Origin: Marinomonas spartinae | Lineage (GTDB): Bacteria; Pseudomonadota; Gammaproteobacteria; Pseudomonadales; Marinomonadaceae | Length of the DNA: 64,000 bases | NCBI RefSeq assembly: GCF_016461715.1 | Contig: NZ_JAEMUI010000004.1 | Span: 222,704-286,703 of the forward strand | Reading direction: 5' to 3' | In this document: in pieces, positions 8,910 to 18,618 of the stretch | Layout: each line of letters starts with the position of its first letter | How positions within the stretch are numbered: the stretch's first letter is position 1 | Notes under the pieces: generated by a model | Database searches by the model: none | What the model was told of the DNA's origin: nothing | The model's input: the letters and a program-made list of their open reading frames with translations, nothing else | Made by a program: the position numbers and the translations under genes

Positions 8910-10274
8910 TTATCTTGCAGCAAACCAAACATTGTTTTTTATATTTTGTCGATAACACCAATACAAAGTGATGGCGCGAGCAACAAACAAAGCGGCTTGG
9001 CTTAACCATAAACCATGGTTTCCCAGCCCTTGAGACAGATACCAAACCGGAAAGAAGACACCTAATACGCAAAGAATCATGGTGTTTTGCATCTGTTTCA
9101 CGCTGGTTGTACCAATAAATACACCGTCTAACATAAACGACCAAATACCCAACAGAGGATAGCTAATCAGCCAGGGTAGGTACAGAGCCGCATCGTTCCG
9201 AACACTTTGAACGCTTGTTAATAAAGCAATGATTTGATTGCCAAAAATCCAAAAAATAGCGACTAATATCAACGCCGCAAGTAGGGCCCAATAGGTAGAA
9301 AGACGCATCACTTTTTGGAAATTAGCTTTATCTTTACGACCATAGGACTCACCACATAATGCTTCAACAGAAAAGGCAAAACCATCTAACGCATTCGATA
9401 TGATCATTAAAAATGTCATTAACACCGCATTCGCCGCCAAGATATCATCTCCCTGACGCGCCCCTTGTGCGGTGAAAAAGAGCATCACTAACAAAAGCAA
9501 AATCGTCCGTACAAATAGGTATCGGTTTACTTGAATCAAGGCTATATACGACCGCCATTTAGCAAGCGCCTTCAGCGGTACTTGACCAGAAAAACCTTTT
9601 AAGCGGAAAAATGCCAGACCAATCGCAATGGTCACGCCAAGATATTGAGCCAGTAAAGTGCCCCAAGCGACCCCATCACTGGCCATGCCCATATGATAGA
9701 CCGCGATGTAATCGAATATCATGTTCGCAAGGTTAATCGCTAATAACATCCAAAGTGGGCCTTTGGAATATTGCACACCGAAAAACCAGCCAATTAAGGC
9801 ATAGCCCGCTAATACCGCAGGCGCACTGAAAATTCGTATCTCACAATACAATCGAGCCCATGGTGCGACATCAGCACTGGGCGACATTAGATCGATCGCC
9901 AGATCAATAATCGGCCCACGAAATAGAATCAGCATTAAGCCGATAAACACTCCCATCAACACCGATTGCAATAATAGCTCTCGAACGCGCCGATCATCCT
10001 CTTGTCCCATGGCTTGCGCTGTTAATCCAGTGGATCCCATGCGCAAAAATCCAAACGCCCAAAACAGGAAGCTAAAGATACTACCGCCAATCGCCACGGC
10101 ACCAAGAGGCGTTGCGCTCCCTAGATGACCCACCACCGCGGTATCCACCAAACCGAGAAGTGGCGTAGTGATATTCGACACCATGGGCGGCCAAGCCATT
10201 CGCCAGATTTTTTTATGAAGAAGCGCATCAACTTGATAGGAATGACGCAGCTGTTGAAAAGATTTTTTGAGCAC
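8910..10274 (-). CDS. MATE-family efflux pump, DinF-like
   Basis: Multidrug and toxin extrusion transporter, about 454 aa with roughly 12 hydrophobic segments, expected to export cationic compounds or organic acids using Na+ or H+. The DinF-subfamily start is recognisable: MAWPPMVSNITTPLLGLVDTA followed by VVGHLG. No ATG lies upstream of that block. I choose GTG at 10274 because AAGGA stands ten bases before it and the resulting length fits the family; the frame is open upstream to a TTG at 10352. It ends base-to-base with the GntR gene. A LexA-box candidate lies about 185 bp upstream, consistent with the SOS-regulated dinF of enterobacteria. Confidence 0.88.
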   Translation of the reverse strand: MLKKSFQQLRHSYQVDALLHKKIWRMAWPPMVSNITTPLLGLVDTAVVGHLGSATPLGAVAIGGSIFSFLFWAFGFLRMGSTGLTAQAMGQEDDRRVRELLLQSVLMGVFIGLMLILFRGPIIDLAIDLMSPSADVAPWARLYCEIRIFSAPAVLAGYALIGWFFGVQYSKGPLWMLLAINLANMIFDYIAVYHMGMASDGVAWGTLLAQYLGVTIAIGLAFFRLKGFSGQVPLKALAKWRSYIALIQVNRYLFVRTILLLLVMLFFTAQGARQGDDILAANAVLMTFLMIISNALDGFAFSVEALCGESYGRKDKANFQKVMRLSTYWALLAALILVAIFWIFGNQIIALLTSVQSVRNDAALYLPWLISYPLLGIWSFMLDGVFIGTTSVKQMQNTMILCVLGVFFPVWYLSQGLGNHGLWLSQAALFVARAITLYWCYRQNIKNNVWFAAR

Positions 10275-10457
10275 TGGGAACGGATCCTTGTGGATAATCG
10301 CTATATTGTGGATAACGGCAATACTATACACATCGCACTTTTTCAATCGCAAATGTGGAAAATAGTCCTAGTTATACATAATTAACGCACTTTTTTGCAG
10401 TAAAAAGCGCAATTTGGCGTGAAACACACTATGAAATGTTTGTTTTATGAACTGATA

Positions 10458-10473
10458 CTGTATTTATCCACAG
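10458..10473. promoter_or_regulatory. Candidate LexA (SOS) box
   Basis: CTGTATTTATCCACAG fits the gammaproteobacterial LexA core CTGT-N8-ACAG. It lies upstream of the leftward DinF-like MATE gene, whose E. coli homologue is in the lexA operon. The centre of the site (TTTATCC) is less A/T-alternating than the best boxes, and the distance to the start is long, so this is a candidate only. Confidence 0.5.
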
Positions 10474-10596
10474 TGTTGAGAGAAAATATCGATCAGACCA
10501 AGTTTAGCATAGAGGGATAACCGATTCTTTTTTCCACAATTATCTCTCAAATCAATGGAAAATTTGCTAAAATCACTGCTCATTTTTATACACAGA

Positions 10597-10735
10597 GAGA
10601 CCTTTGCACGATGTCACGAGCGACGCTAAGACGCGGCAAAAACAGATGAGCAAGCGGAGTTTATCGCGATAAATAAGCATTTTGAGTCTGTTTTTAACAA
10701 AGTATTGGCAAACGCAGTAGTCGAGCAAAAGGCTC
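10597..10735. mobile_element. MITE-like element (139 bp)
   Basis: GAGACCTTTGCACGA at the left end and TCGAGCAAAAGGCTC at the right end are imperfect inverted repeats. The interior is nearly the same as the copy at 30402, including GAGTCTGTTTTTAACAAAG. It encodes no transposase. The right end lies 12 bp upstream of the globin start and provides the nearest AAGG motif to that start. Confidence 0.8.
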
Positions 10736-10746
10736 ATAGTGATTTC

Positions 10747-11193
10747 ATGGAAAAGATACCGACGACAATGACAACGACTAATATACCCGTTTATGGCGAA
10801 GGCGATGGAACCTTACAAGCGGTTGGTGGTTTAACTGGGCTACAAACCCTAGTCGAAACCTTCTATCGCATCATGGGAAACACCCCTGAATTTCGCCCCT
10901 TGTTTGACATGCACCCTAGCAATCTTGAGCTAACCATCGACAAATTGGTGTCTTTTTTATCTGGTTGGATGGGCGGCGAAAAGTTATTTTCGAAAAAATA
11001 TGGGCCAATCAGTTTACCCCAAGTCCATGCACACTTAATCGTCACGGATAAAGAAAAAGCCATGTGGCTCAATTGTATGGCAGCCGCATTAGATGAACTC
11101 GGCTACCCAAATGACTTAAAAGCTTACCTACTGCCTAAACTCGAATTTCCTGCTGAACGCATTCGACAAGTAAGCGCGGCGAGACATAATTAA
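10747..11193 (+). CDS. Truncated hemoglobin, group 2-like
   Basis: 148-aa haem protein of the 2/2 globin family, probably involved in O2, NO or peroxide chemistry in the cytoplasm. The group-2 pattern is clear: GGLTGLQTLVETFYRIM, LFDMHP, then SFLSGWMGGEKLF and KKYGP, with the likely proximal histidine in PQVHAHLIV. The start is ATG 10747; an in-frame TTG at 10705 lies inside the adjacent MITE and would encode repeat sequence, and ATG 10768 is also possible. The usual group-2 G-G-P and the R-H around the proximal histidine are altered (GGEK, VHAH), so ligand behaviour may differ. No partner gene is evident nearby. Confidence 0.85.
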   Translation: MEKIPTTMTTTNIPVYGEGDGTLQAVGGLTGLQTLVETFYRIMGNTPEFRPLFDMHPSNLELTIDKLVSFLSGWMGGEKLFSKKYGPISLPQVHAHLIVTDKEKAMWLNCMAAALDELGYPNDLKAYLLPKLEFPAERIRQVSAARHN

Positions 11194-11194
11194 C

Positions 11195-11277
11195 AACCCC
11201 TCCCTAACCCTCCCCTTGAAAAACAAAAGGGGAGGGAACAGCAAGCCTAAACGCCTCCCCCTAGTAAGAGAGAGGTG
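11195..11277. repeat. GC-rich palindromic repeat (REP/BIME-like), copy 1
   Basis: The segment begins AACCCCTCCCTAACCCTCCC and contains a perfect 10-bp hairpin (11208-11217 with 11227-11236: CCCTCCCCTT/AAGGGGAGGG). The second half is degenerate compared with the copy at 33751. It lies between the convergent globin and GST genes and may act as a bidirectional transcription end. Confidence 0.75.
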
Positions 11278-11292
11278 TATATGGTTTACAAC

Positions 11293-11952
11293 TCACCGCT
11301 TACCCGCCAACGACTCTTGGGCGAGCTTCAATGCTTGATCTTGTTGTTCAACGCTAATGAAGGCTGGACGTGAGATGATGCGTTCAATATAAGCGTCAAC
11401 GACTGGGCTCGTAGTAATCAATCCAAACATACGACACCATTTCAAGCTGATACCCCAAAGGATGTCGACAGCGTAAAGCTGTTCTCCCAGTAAATAAGGG
11501 CCTTTAGCTATTTGATCGAACACTGTTTTTAACATTTTGTCAAAACTACCGTAGGACGAGTGGAGTGCATCAACGGGAGAGCGATTAAAAGCTTGATCGA
11601 CCATGGCTGGTTCAAAACTGCTGCCTTGGTAGGCCATCCAGCGTAAATAGGCACCGCGTTTAGGATCACTGAAGCCGGGAGCCAATCCTTTTTCAGGAAA
11701 CAGGTCAGCCAAGTATAGGTAACAAGCCACTTGTTCGGTCACAACGGTCCCCTTATGGACAAGCGTGGGGAATTTACCCAAGGGGTTTATAGCCAAAAAC
11801 TCCGGTTGCTGATTTTCTCCTGCAGTTAAATTCAGAACTTCCATCTCATAGGGTATGCCTAATTCTTCCAGTAGAACCCAAACGCCACTGCTTCGGGTTT
11901 GTGGGGCATGGTATAGAGTAATAGTGTCGTTGTTGCGAAGAATGTTGCTCAT
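11293..11952 (-). CDS. Glutathione S-transferase family protein
   Basis: 219-aa cytosolic GST-like enzyme. The N-terminal thioredoxin-fold domain (about residues 10-88) starts ITLYHAPQTRSSGVWVLLEE and includes the cis-proline region GKFPTLV and the gamma-glutamyl contact EQVACYLYL. An all-helical C-terminal domain follows. The likely activating residue is the serine in the TRSS segment, or the tyrosine of LYHAP. It is divergent from a WYL-domain regulator 136 bp away, which probably controls it. The substrate is unknown; detoxification of an electrophile is the default inference. Confidence 0.88.
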   Translation of the reverse strand: MSNILRNNDTITLYHAPQTRSSGVWVLLEELGIPYEMEVLNLTAGENQQPEFLAINPLGKFPTLVHKGTVVTEQVACYLYLADLFPEKGLAPGFSDPKRGAYLRWMAYQGSSFEPAMVDQAFNRSPVDALHSSYGSFDKMLKTVFDQIAKGPYLLGEQLYAVDILWGISLKWCRMFGLITTSPVVDAYIERIISRPAFISVEQQDQALKLAQESLAGKR

Positions 11953-12088
11953 GTCGGTTGCCTCAAAATTTGTTGTAAGTAATGGTGACTACATGAGCTA
12001 TGTTAGAGACTAAAGCTGCCATCTTATGTCAGGTATTTCCTTTATACTGGCAAAATAAAATTCGCTTGGCACTATAAAGGAGAATCTC

Positions 12089-13048
12089 ATGCGAGCCAGC
12101 CGAATACTGAAACTTCTGATGATGTTACAGTCCCATGAGAAGGTCACCGCTCGCGCCTTAGCCGACGCCTGTGAAACGTCGATCCGTACTGTGTATCGGG
12201 ATATCGAAGCACTTAGCGCAATTGGGGTTCCAGTTTACAGCGAACAAGGAGTACAAGGTGGCTATCGGCTGTTACACGGTTACCGTACTCGTTTAAACGG
12301 GCTTTCTGCCAATGAAGCAGAAATATTATTTCTGGCAGGTTTATCTGGCCCAGCTCAAAAGATGGGGCTAGACACGACGCTTGCCGATGCGCAATTAAAA
12401 CTAAAAGCAGCGCTGCCGGAAGACTTAAGACACGAGGCGGATCGCTTACAAAGCCGATTTTTATTGGATGCTCCGAACTGGTTTTTTGACGATGAAAAGG
12501 TTGCCTACTTGCCAAAGTTGATGACAGCCGTGTTGGAGCAACGGCTTATTGTCATGCAATATCAGAGTTGGAAAGGAGAAATAAAGCGTCAGCTCCAACC
12601 TCTGGGCATCGTTTTAAAGGGCGGACAGTGGTATTTGATCGCGAAAGTAGACCGTGATATTCGGACATATCGCGTATCCCGTATTGAATTGCTGACGTTA
12701 CTAGATGAAAATTTTGAACGCCCCAAAGACTTCAACTTAGTCGCATTTTGGCAAGATAGTTTACGTCGTATGGAAACACTCCAATTTCCGATTATCGCCG
12801 AGGTGCGCTTAACGGCGTTGGGTGTGAAGATCATGCAACACGTGTGCTCTTCTTATGCTGTGAATCAGGCAACGATTGAACCTGTGGATGATTCGGGTTG
12901 GCATCGTGCTAGGTTCCCAGTCGGAGACACACCGTACGGTTGTACTGAGCTGCTGCGTTTTGGAGCGGAACTAGAAGTCCTTGGCCCACCAAAACTGCGC
13001 TTGGCGATGGAGGAATTGGTATCATCTTTGGCTACGCTTTATCGCTGA
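12089..13048 (+). CDS. YafY-type HTH/WYL-domain transcriptional regulator
   Basis: 319-aa regulator. The N-terminal HTH_11 domain (about residues 4-60) contains KVTARALADACETSIRTVYR followed by DIEALSAIGVPVYSEQG, the standard YafY pattern, and a WYL-type ligand-sensing domain lies about 140-215 (GGQWYLIAKVDRDIRTYRVSRI). A C-terminal WCX-like extension follows. GGAG precedes the ATG. It diverges from the GST gene, a common arrangement for this family, and is likely to regulate itself and GST in response to a small molecule or nucleic-acid signal. Confidence 0.9.
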   Translation: MRASRILKLLMMLQSHEKVTARALADACETSIRTVYRDIEALSAIGVPVYSEQGVQGGYRLLHGYRTRLNGLSANEAEILFLAGLSGPAQKMGLDTTLADAQLKLKAALPEDLRHEADRLQSRFLLDAPNWFFDDEKVAYLPKLMTAVLEQRLIVMQYQSWKGEIKRQLQPLGIVLKGGQWYLIAKVDRDIRTYRVSRIELLTLLDENFERPKDFNLVAFWQDSLRRMETLQFPIIAEVRLTALGVKIMQHVCSSYAVNQATIEPVDDSGWHRARFPVGDTPYGCTELLRFGAELEVLGPPKLRLAMEELVSSLATLYR

Positions 13049-13131
13049 CATGCATCTCTGGGCTAAGCCGCGCTCTGATAAACTAATTCCTAAATCATTA
13101 AGAATAATCAATTGGGTTAAAAAACTGCATG

Positions 13132-13902
13132 CTATTTTGAGTACATAAATAACTCGCTGCGATAAGCTATTTCTAATAGCCCTTCTTTTTCATATCGTGT
13201 GATCAGATCAGTAAGCTGATTAATAAAGGCTTCACCATGGGCAGTAATTGCTCGTTGCGCTTGTGTAGAAGAACGGCTCATACCAATAAATGCATTGGAT
13301 GGGATCGTCATAACCCAATCATGGGTATGTAAAGTCACATTGCTTTTTGACCCAAAACTTTCTTTCATCTCTTGTAAAAAGTCGAATTTCCTATAGTAAC
13401 GAGAATACCCTGGACTCATGCGCTCCAAAAGGGATTCATACTCATCCAGAAAGTCACTTCCTTCAAAATACCGATTATTTTGGATAACACCAAAAATACC
13501 TCCCACCTTCAGTCGACGGTCAATGGCAGACAGTAGGCTTGGTCGGTCCATCCACTGAAAAGATTGCGCAGCAATGATCAGGTCAATACTCTCCAGCCCA
13601 AGAAGAACGTCTTCAGCTTTACCTTTATGCCAGTTAACATCAGGAAACTTTCTTTTCCCATGATCAATCATGTCGGAGGAGATATCGATAGCATGGTAAT
13701 GATGTGCTCTCCCTAACACCTCAATCATCGACTCCAAAGCAATCCCAGTCCCCGCACCAACATCAACCAGCGTTAGGTCTTTACGATGCTTCAATGACGC
13801 CAGCAACGTCTCAAATAAAACACGAGGATAGCGAGGCCGATAGCTGTCATAGTCATCGGCCAACCCATCAAATTTTTCCTTTTGTTCATGTTTGATAGCC
13901 AT
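13132..13902 (-). CDS. SAM-dependent class I methyltransferase
   Basis: 256-aa methyltransferase. The N-terminus (FDGLADDYDSYRPRYP) is typical of the UbiE/TAM-like group. Motif I is LVDVGAGTGIALE at about 44-56, the acidic loop AIDISSDMI is about 70-78, and motif IV is IDLIIAAQSFQWMD. The acceptor is unknown. It diverges from an MFS transporter 153 bp away; such pairs can act in export or detoxification of a small molecule, but this is inference. It could also be a trans-aconitate-type methyltransferase. Confidence 0.87.
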   Translation of the reverse strand: MAIKHEQKEKFDGLADDYDSYRPRYPRVLFETLLASLKHRKDLTLVDVGAGTGIALESMIEVLGRAHHYHAIDISSDMIDHGKRKFPDVNWHKGKAEDVLLGLESIDLIIAAQSFQWMDRPSLLSAIDRRLKVGGIFGVIQNNRYFEGSDFLDEYESLLERMSPGYSRYYRKFDFLQEMKESFGSKSNVTLHTHDWVMTIPSNAFIGMSRSSTQAQRAITAHGEAFINQLTDLITRYEKEGLLEIAYRSELFMYSK

Positions 13903-14055
13903 ACTAAAGAATCTTTTTCTTGAAATACTAGTTGTAAATGATCGAGTTTTATATCATCAAGCAGAACCTGTTAAGCAAATAGACATTTCTCGTCTTGCAT
14001 ATCGTAATTTGTTACTCGTTCGAATAAGCGTTTTACAATAAGGAAAGATAACCGA

Positions 14056-15282
14056 ATGATTCAACTAAATCAGTTACCTTTAAAAATGTGGGTATGGCTT
14101 GGCGCAAAACAGCTTTCGGATATCAGTGCATTTATAAATACAATTGTGATTAGTGTTTATGCCCTTTCATTATATGATAACCCAATAATACTCGGATTTA
14201 TCCTCGCCTTAAAAATGTCAGGCTCCGTGATGGGAGCATTTTTGACGCCTGTTTTATCTCGTTTTTGGTCTCATCGAATCATTCAAACAGCATCTGACTA
14301 TGCAAATGGAATAATAATGCTTGCTCTGGCTTTTAGTCCAGAACCAGCTCATCCAGCCCTTATTGTTGTGCTGCCTTTTTTTATGGGCCTATTTCAAGGC
14401 ACATTCCATGTTTCACTCTATACACAAGTTCCTCAGTTTCTAGGTGCTAACTTTCGTCATCAAATGAATAGCCTTTTGGCCTCGATACATGGTATTGCAG
14501 TGGTGATAGGTGGTATTTTAGCAGGTATTTTATATGATTTTTTGCCTGTCCAAATGATATTTCTGATAGATGGTGGAACCTTTTTGTTATCAGGTGTTAT
14601 ATTTTTTGCTTTACGAATAAATAGCAATCAGCTCAACGTATCAGCTTCTGATAGACCCTCTTCTAAACCAGAAAAATTTGACATGGTCATGCTGAAGAAC
14701 ATCTGGATGATAGTTGGCGTTATCTTTATAGCACGTTTTATTGAGGCATTTGGCTCATCCACTCATAATGTAGGCTTTCCAATCCTATCAAGAGAATTCA
14801 GTCTAGAAAACCCAGCCTTTCTTGTCGGATGGATTATGGCTTTATGGGGCGCAGGTAAAATTTTTGCATCAGTTATTACACCAATGGCTGTAAATAAACT
14901 AAAACTATATTATTTAGACGAATCAAGCATTTTCATCTGTTTTTTAGCAATCACATTTCTTCTTTTCCTTGGCGTATTTTGGTCTAATAGTCTATGGGTA
15001 ATTTTATTATTTTCATTTCTTGCTGGTATATTTGATGCCGCAACGGAAACCGTTTATTACGCCATTCTACAGCACTCTCCCGAAGGGTTAGCGACAGATC
15101 GTTTGATCAGCATATCTTATTTTATTGAACGTGCTGGTATGGGTCTCGGTATATTATTAGTTGGTTATGCATTCTCTATTGCATCTACCAGTACAGTAAG
15201 CGGTATATTTTATTTAGTCTCAATCATCGCTAGCTTATTTTGCCTGGGGATCACTATAACTAAGGCTAAAGAGCAAAACTGA
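14056..15282 (+). CDS. MFS transporter
   Basis: 408-aa integral membrane protein with about 12 hydrophobic segments. Weak MFS loop features are present (VLSRFWSHRIIQTASDYANG between helices 2 and 3; GWIMALWGAGKI). It resembles EntS/MFS_3-type exporters. AAGGA lies ten bases before the ATG. The gene is visibly more AT-rich than aroE-hemF to its right. It diverges from the methyltransferase gene and probably exports a small compound; the substrate is not evident. Confidence 0.83.
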   Translation: MIQLNQLPLKMWVWLGAKQLSDISAFINTIVISVYALSLYDNPIILGFILALKMSGSVMGAFLTPVLSRFWSHRIIQTASDYANGIIMLALAFSPEPAHPALIVVLPFFMGLFQGTFHVSLYTQVPQFLGANFRHQMNSLLASIHGIAVVIGGILAGILYDFLPVQMIFLIDGGTFLLSGVIFFALRINSNQLNVSASDRPSSKPEKFDMVMLKNIWMIVGVIFIARFIEAFGSSTHNVGFPILSREFSLENPAFLVGWIMALWGAGKIFASVITPMAVNKLKLYYLDESSIFICFLAITFLLFLGVFWSNSLWVILLFSFLAGIFDAATETVYYAILQHSPEGLATDRLISISYFIERAGMGLGILLVGYAFSIASTSTVSGIFYLVSIIASLFCLGITITKAKEQN

Positions 15283-15408
15283 ATAGGCCAGTTTTGCTAG
15301 GGAAGATAGGTGATGTTTTTAACCCATTATCGGTTCGAAGCACTTGATGAAGATTAGTCATCTTAAATGTTTCTGTCTCTCAACTCCCTTACAACACGAA
15401 GCCGATAA

Positions 15409-16569
15409 TTATGTGGCTTGCTTAAACGGCAGCATTTCATGGGTATCTTGATGGTATTCCCGCACAGCTTGGGCTTCTTCCTCACAGAAGTTGCCAATGG
15501 CTTCGCGGAAGCCTTCGTGGGCGATGTAGTGGACGCTGTAACTGAATACTGGCTCGAAACCACGGGCAATTTTGTGTTCCCCTTGAGTGCCTGGATCAAA
15601 ATGCTGTAACCCTTTTTCCAAGCAAAACTCAATGCCTTGGTAGTAGCACGCTTCAAAATGCAGGCAATCCACTTCTTCCACACAGCCCCAATAGCGGCCA
15701 TATAAAGAATGGTCATCGAAGAAACACCAAGAAGCGGCGATTGGCTCGTCGTTTTTATAGGCTTGTACTAAGAGAATCTGCTCGCCCATGGTTTCAGCTA
15801 ACTGTGCGAAAAATTCGCGAGTCAAATAACCTTGCTGTCCACGTTTGGCGTAGGTAGATTGATAGCACAGGTAGAAAAAGTCGATTTCCGCTGGCGTTAG
15901 TTCACTGCCCAAGGTTCGCGTCAGTGTGATCCCTTGTTTAGCGACTTTGTCACGCTCTTTACGAGCCGCTTTACGCTTGCGACTGGCAAAGTGCGAAAAG
16001 TAATCTTCCATGTCTTGATAGCCCCGATTGAACCAATGGAACTGGCAAGAGATACGCTGCAGCAGATCTTCATTATGACGAAATAAATCCGCATGTTCTG
16101 GTTTGGTAAACAACAGGTGCCAGCTGGAAAAGCCGCGTTCTTGGTTCGCTTGGGTCATAACATCCGCAAGAGCAGGGTACAGATGGGCAAACTCAGCATC
16201 ATCCCCCTTTGGGTCCATATGGGAGAATAATCGAACGCCCGTCACAGGCGAAAACGGCACCGCCCAAATACGTTTCGGAAAGTAGTGCATACCATAACGC
16301 TGGTAGGCATCCGCCCACGACCAATCAAAGACAAATTCTCCTTGGGAGTGCGTTTTTAAATAGGTCGGGGCAATGGCAAGAGGCGAGTCATCCTCGTTCA
16401 TCACCAGAAGATATTCAGGATACCACCCCGTACCGTCGCCAATGCTTTGACTTTGCTCTAAGGCTTTATGAAAAGCAAACTGCGCAAAAGGATAACGGGT
16501 CTCACCAATGGCCGCTTGCCATCTTGCTTCACCAATTTGATCGACCGAATTAAACCATTGCGCTTTCAT
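15409..16569 (-). CDS. DUF482/COG3146 GNAT-like protein
   Basis: 386-aa member of the DUF482 group, which has an acyltransferase (GNAT/FemX-like) fold and no firmly established reaction. Recognisable family blocks are FVFDWSWADAYQRYGMHYFP, then SRKRKAARKERDKV and FDPGTQGEHKIARGFEPV. Length agrees with the family. A good AAGGA precedes the ATG. It lies just downstream of hemF-aroE on the same strand (64 bp), so it may be co-transcribed. Function remains unknown beyond a likely aminoacyl or acyl transfer. Confidence 0.82.
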   Translation of the reverse strand: MKAQWFNSVDQIGEARWQAAIGETRYPFAQFAFHKALEQSQSIGDGTGWYPEYLLVMNEDDSPLAIAPTYLKTHSQGEFVFDWSWADAYQRYGMHYFPKRIWAVPFSPVTGVRLFSHMDPKGDDAEFAHLYPALADVMTQANQERGFSSWHLLFTKPEHADLFRHNEDLLQRISCQFHWFNRGYQDMEDYFSHFASRKRKAARKERDKVAKQGITLTRTLGSELTPAEIDFFYLCYQSTYAKRGQQGYLTREFFAQLAETMGEQILLVQAYKNDEPIAASWCFFDDHSLYGRYWGCVEEVDCLHFEACYYQGIEFCLEKGLQHFDPGTQGEHKIARGFEPVFSYSVHYIAHEGFREAIGNFCEEEAQAVREYHQDTHEMLPFKQAT

Positions 16570-16633
16570 ACTGCTTTCCTTTTTTGCCTATCTCGCTGAA
16601 TCACTTCGCAGATTAACCAACTTATGTCACCGA

Positions 16634-17446
16634 TTAGTCAGCGGCTTTCATTTGCTGACGCATTTCGTCTACCAAGCTGGCGGTTTCTGGGCGTACCTGA
16701 CGCCACAGGTAGAAAGACTCAGCGGCTTGTCCGACTAACATGCCAAGGCCATCGGCTCCCGTCGCGCCGCGCTCATAAGCCCATTGCAAAAAAATGGTTC
16801 GCTCTTTGCCGTACATCATGTCGTAACACCAAGTCTGCTTGCCGATCAGCTCGTCTTTTAGTGGCGGTAAGTGACCCGATAAACTCGCCGATGTGCCGTT
16901 GATAATGACATCAAAGTCGCCTTGAAGCGCCTCAAAAGACGATGCCAAGCAGTCGAAATGTTCCGCTAAAGCCTGGGCTTTTTCTACGGTACGATTGGCG
17001 ATGGTGACAGATTCTGGCTGCTCGCTTAGCAAGGGCTCTAAAACACCACGTACCGCGCCACCCGCACCAATCAGCAAGATGCGTTTGTCTTTTAACGACT
17101 GGCCGTGGTTTTGGGTAATGTCTCGCACCATGCCCACACCATCAGTATTATCGCCAAACAAATCGCCATTTTTGCCCACTAATAACGTGTTCACTGCACC
17201 AGCTTGCTTCGCACGTTTGCTAAGAATATCGCACATAGCAAAAGCACGTTCTTTAAAGGGCACCGTAACATTAAGACCTTTTCCCCCTTTGGAAAAAAAG
17301 TCACGTACCTGCGCTTCAAAATCAACCTCGTCACCCAGTAACGTCGAATAGACCATTTGTTGGCCTGTTTGCTGAGCAAAATGCGCGTGAATACTGGGTG
17401 ATTTGCTGTGAGCAATGGGATTCCCGACAACGGCGTATTGATCCAA
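16634..17446 (-). CDS. aroE: Shikimate dehydrogenase
   Basis: NADP-dependent reduction of 3-dehydroshikimate to shikimate in aromatic amino acid synthesis. 270 aa. The substrate site is AVVGNPIAHSKSP near the N-terminus, the catalytic lysine is in NVTVPFKE, the Rossmann motif is LLIGAGGAVRG, and DGLGMLVGQAAESFYLW closes the protein. The start is most likely TTG at 17446: AGGAG stands nine bases before it, and the protein then begins DQYAVVGNP in register with E. coli AroE. An in-frame GTG at 17467 would add seven residues and overlap hemF. The stop of hemF is 7 nt upstream, so hemF-aroE is an operon. Confidence 0.96.
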   Translation of the reverse strand: MDQYAVVGNPIAHSKSPSIHAHFAQQTGQQMVYSTLLGDEVDFEAQVRDFFSKGGKGLNVTVPFKERAFAMCDILSKRAKQAGAVNTLLVGKNGDLFGDNTDGVGMVRDITQNHGQSLKDKRILLIGAGGAVRGVLEPLLSEQPESVTIANRTVEKAQALAEHFDCLASSFEALQGDFDVIINGTSASLSGHLPPLKDELIGKQTWCYDMMYGKERTIFLQWAYERGATGADGLGMLVGQAAESFYLWRQVRPETASLVDEMRQQMKAAD

Positions 17447-17453
17447 AATAAGT

Positions 17454-18437
<984 letters not shown>

Positions 18438-18577
18438 CTAATACCTACTAAGCCAATTATCTGACAGGCGAACAATCGGCTGCCGAGTAAATAAGCTTAA
18501 ACTTGTGAATGGAGTTTACCATTGAAAGAAGAGGAAAAAAGAGTGAAGGAGGAGAAGAGTGTGAAAAGAAACACATA

Positions 18578-18611
18578 GAGACCTTTACTCGACATTACGA
18601 GCAAAGGTCTC
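18578..18611. repeat. Minimal hairpin built from MITE-type ends
   Basis: GAGACCTTTACTCG and CGAGCAAAGGTCTC pair over 14 bp with one mismatch around a 6-nt loop. The outer bases match the ends of the elements at 7957, 10597 and 30402, so this looks like a solo end-to-end remnant. It lies 7 bp past the lpxM stop and may serve as its transcript end, although no T-run follows. Confidence 0.6.
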
Positions 18612-18618
18612 ACACTGA

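Noticed and set aside
10705..10746. TTG start adding 14 residues to the globin
   Set aside because: The added codons lie mostly in the MITE, and the family start is better served by ATG 10747.
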